In this document: one piece after another, positions 6,718 through 7,912 of the stretch
Layout: every line of letters begins with the position of its first letter
Position numbering within the stretch: the stretch's first letter is position 1
The notes under the pieces: generated by a model
The model's database searches: none
What the model saw: the letters and a program-made list of their open reading frames with translations, nothing else
What the model was told of the DNA's origin: nothing
Program-made: the position numbers and the translations under genes
NCBI GenBank assembly: GCA_020847555.1
Contig: JADLBT010000552.1
Location: 1 to 7,912, forward strand
Reading direction: 5' to 3'
Source: Gemmataceae bacterium
Lineage (GTDB): Bacteria; Planctomycetota; Planctomycetia; Gemmatales; Gemmataceae
DNA length: 7,912 bases

Positions 6718-7454
6718 CGGGGTAGCTCTCCAAAGTTGGCGACGAGGACGGGGAAGGCGTTCGCCGGGGGGGCGACGGGGGCGAACATCACGCCGGGCGG
6801 GATCGGATCCTGCGACCGGCGCACGATCTCGACCGACGCCGCGCCGTACTCGCGGGCCAGGTAGCGGGCGTAGGCGCGGGCCAGCAGCAGCGCCCACTCG
6901 TTCGGCCGGGCGACCGGGCGGTTACGCGGGACGAGGTGCTCGGGCACCGTCTTCAGCTGCAGCGCCCCTTCCGGGCCGATGTCCCAGATCTGCACCTGCC
7001 GCACCTCCTGCCCGGGGGCCGCGATGACCTCGCCCTGCGGCGGCTGTACCGGGATGTCGTTGCCCAGCGCGGCCGCGAGCACATGCTGGCGGTGCCGCAC
7101 CCACGGGTTCGCCTTCGCGTCGGGGAACTTCAGGGTGACCAGCTTGCCGTCCCGGTCCTTGAACCGGGCCTCGAACTCGATCCCCGGCAGCGCCGGCCGG
7201 TTCGACGGGAAATGGTAGTCGTGCGTCATCTTGAGCGGGTACAGATAGTTGCGGTTCGTCACCTCGTCGATGACCTTCGCGAAGGTAGGCGGCTCGGCCA
7301 TGCTCGGGCCGAAGTTGGGCACGAACCACATCCCGCTCTGGGCCGACAGAGCCCGGGTGGCGACGGTGCCAAGATGGAAGACGATCGCCGCGCTGCCCGC
7401 GACGACCAGCCAGGTCGGAAGCGGGCGCGGCGCGCCGGATGCCGGTGGAGACAT
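6714..7454 (-). CDS. Single-pass membrane-anchored protein of unknown function
   Basis: A 246-residue protein with a short Pro-rich N-terminus, one membrane segment (about 14-32, WLVVAGSAAIVFHLG), and a globular part of about 200 residues expected outside the cytoplasm. No cleavage site is evident, so the helix probably stays as an anchor. Visible features are MWFVPNFGP (42-50), MTHDYHFPSN (76-85), a beta-like stretch EFEARFKDRDGKLVTLKFPD (93-112), and a helical part NEWALLLARAYARYLAREYG (185-204) near the end. None matches a family I recognise. ATG 7454 is preferred to TTG 7481 because GGAGG lies 5 bases before it. First gene of the operon; its stop overlaps the GTG of the HTTM gene, so the two are translationally coupled and probably act together. 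Confidence 0.85.
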   Translation of the reverse strand: MSPPASGAPRPLPTWLVVAGSAAIVFHLGTVATRALSAQSGMWFVPNFGPSMAEPPTFAKVIDEVTNRNYLYPLKMTHDYHFPSNRPALPGIEFEARFKDRDGKLVTLKFPDAKANPWVRHRQHVLAAALGNDIPVQPPQGEVIAAPGQEVRQVQIWDIGPEGALQLKTVPEHLVPRNRPVARPNEWALLLARAYARYLAREYGAASVEIVRRSQDPIPPGVMFAPVAPPANAFPVLVANFGELPR

Positions 7455-7847
7455 GACAACCTCCAGACTGGACAGACTCAACCTCTCCCCCGCTCCCCTG
7501 CGAGGACAGAGGCGCAGGGGGCAAGATCCATCAACCTCCGGGATCTCAGGCTACACCAGGGCTGGCAAAAACTCGACGCATCTTACGTACCACTCCTCGC
7601 TTTTCCATCTTCAGCGTATGGCGCGTCCGTCTCAAGTTGCAAACTGACTTTGCCCGGAGCTTTCGACGCCAGGGATAGGACCGTACTGCAAGGCCCCTCC
7701 TGTCCGACCGGAAACGGGTGGCATATCCGTGGGAAATGGGTCGGGAGGCGCCGTGCCGTTGCGGCGCCGGCTGACGGAGACGTCGCGCTGTGCGGACAGG
7801 GGAATCTGGTGCCGGAGTAAGAGATGTGTGAGAGAGAATTTTCAAAG
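7455..7847. other. Intergenic region without a convincing gene, upstream of the HTTM operon
   Basis: About 390 bp, visibly less GC-rich than the genes. The open frames that cross it on the minus strand (7546-7845 and 7583-7891) have no ribosome binding site, no domain and no coding-like composition, and one runs into the palindrome. The operon promoter must lie here, reading leftward. I find no clear sigma-70 or sigma-54 site; the best sigma-70-like hexamers on the minus strand (TTGCAA around 7640, CATACG around 7619) are poor. A short hairpin, GGCGCCG / CGGCGCC (7747-7753, 7762-7768), is present. The long leader could hold a regulatory RNA or a degraded gene, but nothing specific is seen. 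Confidence 0.5.
7460..7464 (-). promoter_or_regulatory. Ribosome binding site that decides the first operon gene start
   Basis: GGAGG on the minus strand ends 5 bases before ATG 7454 and has the right spacing for it. The in-frame TTG at 7481 has a purine-rich stretch almost touching it and is a worse choice. Confidence 0.65.
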
Positions 7848-7908
7848 CCCACGGGTGGTGTCCCGTGGGGGAGTGCAGGGGGCTTCCCCACGGGACACCA
7901 CCCGTGGG
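7848..7908. repeat. Intergenic palindrome doublet (REPIN-like), copy 3
   Basis: Arms of 23 bases at 7848-7870 and 7886-7908 pair perfectly around a 15-base loop. It is the same two-unit inverted design as 1-69, but each unit has a T:A pair where copy 1 has C:G (GGTGTCCC with GGGACACC, against GGCGTCCC with GGGACGCC). The left flank AAAGCCCACGGG is shared with the copy at 2616; the right flank (GTGGGGTGT) has diverged from the GTGGGCTTT of the others. It lies at the window edge, so neighbouring features to the right cannot be seen. Confidence 0.88.
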
Positions 7909-7912
7909 GTGT

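Noticed and set aside
7478..7531. A 17-codon mini-ORF on the minus strand just upstream of the HTTM operon, preceded by GGAGGTTG, the same octamer that precedes the first gene
   Set aside because: The spacing from GGAGG to ATG is only 3 bases and nothing in the peptide suggests attenuation; possible leader peptide but not supportable.
7546..7891. Two overlapping minus-strand frames of 99 and 102 codons in the right-hand intergenic region
   Set aside because: No ribosome binding site, no domain, no coding-like composition; one begins within the palindrome doublet.
1..7912. Possible CRISPR array from the repeated palindromic unit
   Set aside because: The copies are thousands of bases apart, with no regular spacers and no cas genes.

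Overview
The window is a GC-rich bacterial segment that most resembles a member of the Planctomycetota, probably close to the Gemmataceae. This is an inference from base composition, an HTTM-domain membrane protein set in an operon of unrecognised membrane or envelope proteins, and interspersed 'CCCACGGG...CCCGTGGG' palindromes in the intergenic DNA. No rRNA, tRNA or other marker is present to fix the taxonomy. There are seven protein genes in three transcription groups, and no CRISPR array, RNA gene or intact transposase gene.

Region 1 (1-2645, plus strand) starts with a large palindrome, then a perfect TATAAT box, then two signalling genes: a single-domain Rcp1-type response regulator (148-603) and a soluble hybrid histidine kinase with the order REC-PAS-HisKA-HATPase-REC (650-2596). 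They are 46 bp apart and probably form one two-component or phosphorelay unit. A single copy of the palindrome follows the kinase stop codon.

Region 2 (2646-4343, plus strand) carries a near-consensus sigma-54 (-24/-12) promoter about 62 bp ahead of a membrane metalloprotease of the M50/site-2 protease family with a C-terminal CBS pair (2753-3952). A small two-helix membrane protein (3978-4220) follows, 25 bp downstream with its own strong ribosome binding site. The two genes look like an operon. A 22-bp-arm hairpin of a second sequence family closes it and sits between the convergent transcription units.

Region 3 (4355-7454, minus strand) is a tightly coupled three-gene operon: a single-pass membrane-anchored protein (7454-6714), an HTTM-domain polytopic membrane protein related to vitamin K-dependent gamma-carboxylase (6717-5536), and a predicted exported lipoprotein of unknown function (5539-4355). 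Both junctions are 4-base stop/start overlaps (GTGA and ATGA), so the three products are probably made together and may form one membrane assembly. This is the least-characterised part of the window and the best candidate for an undescribed system.

Region 4 (7455-7912) is about 390 bp with no convincing gene, ending in a second doublet of the same palindrome found at the left end. Palindromic elements sit in the non-coding DNA at both window edges and at both gaps between transcription units. They are absent from the three gene junctions inside the operons and from the 46-bp response-regulator/kinase gap.
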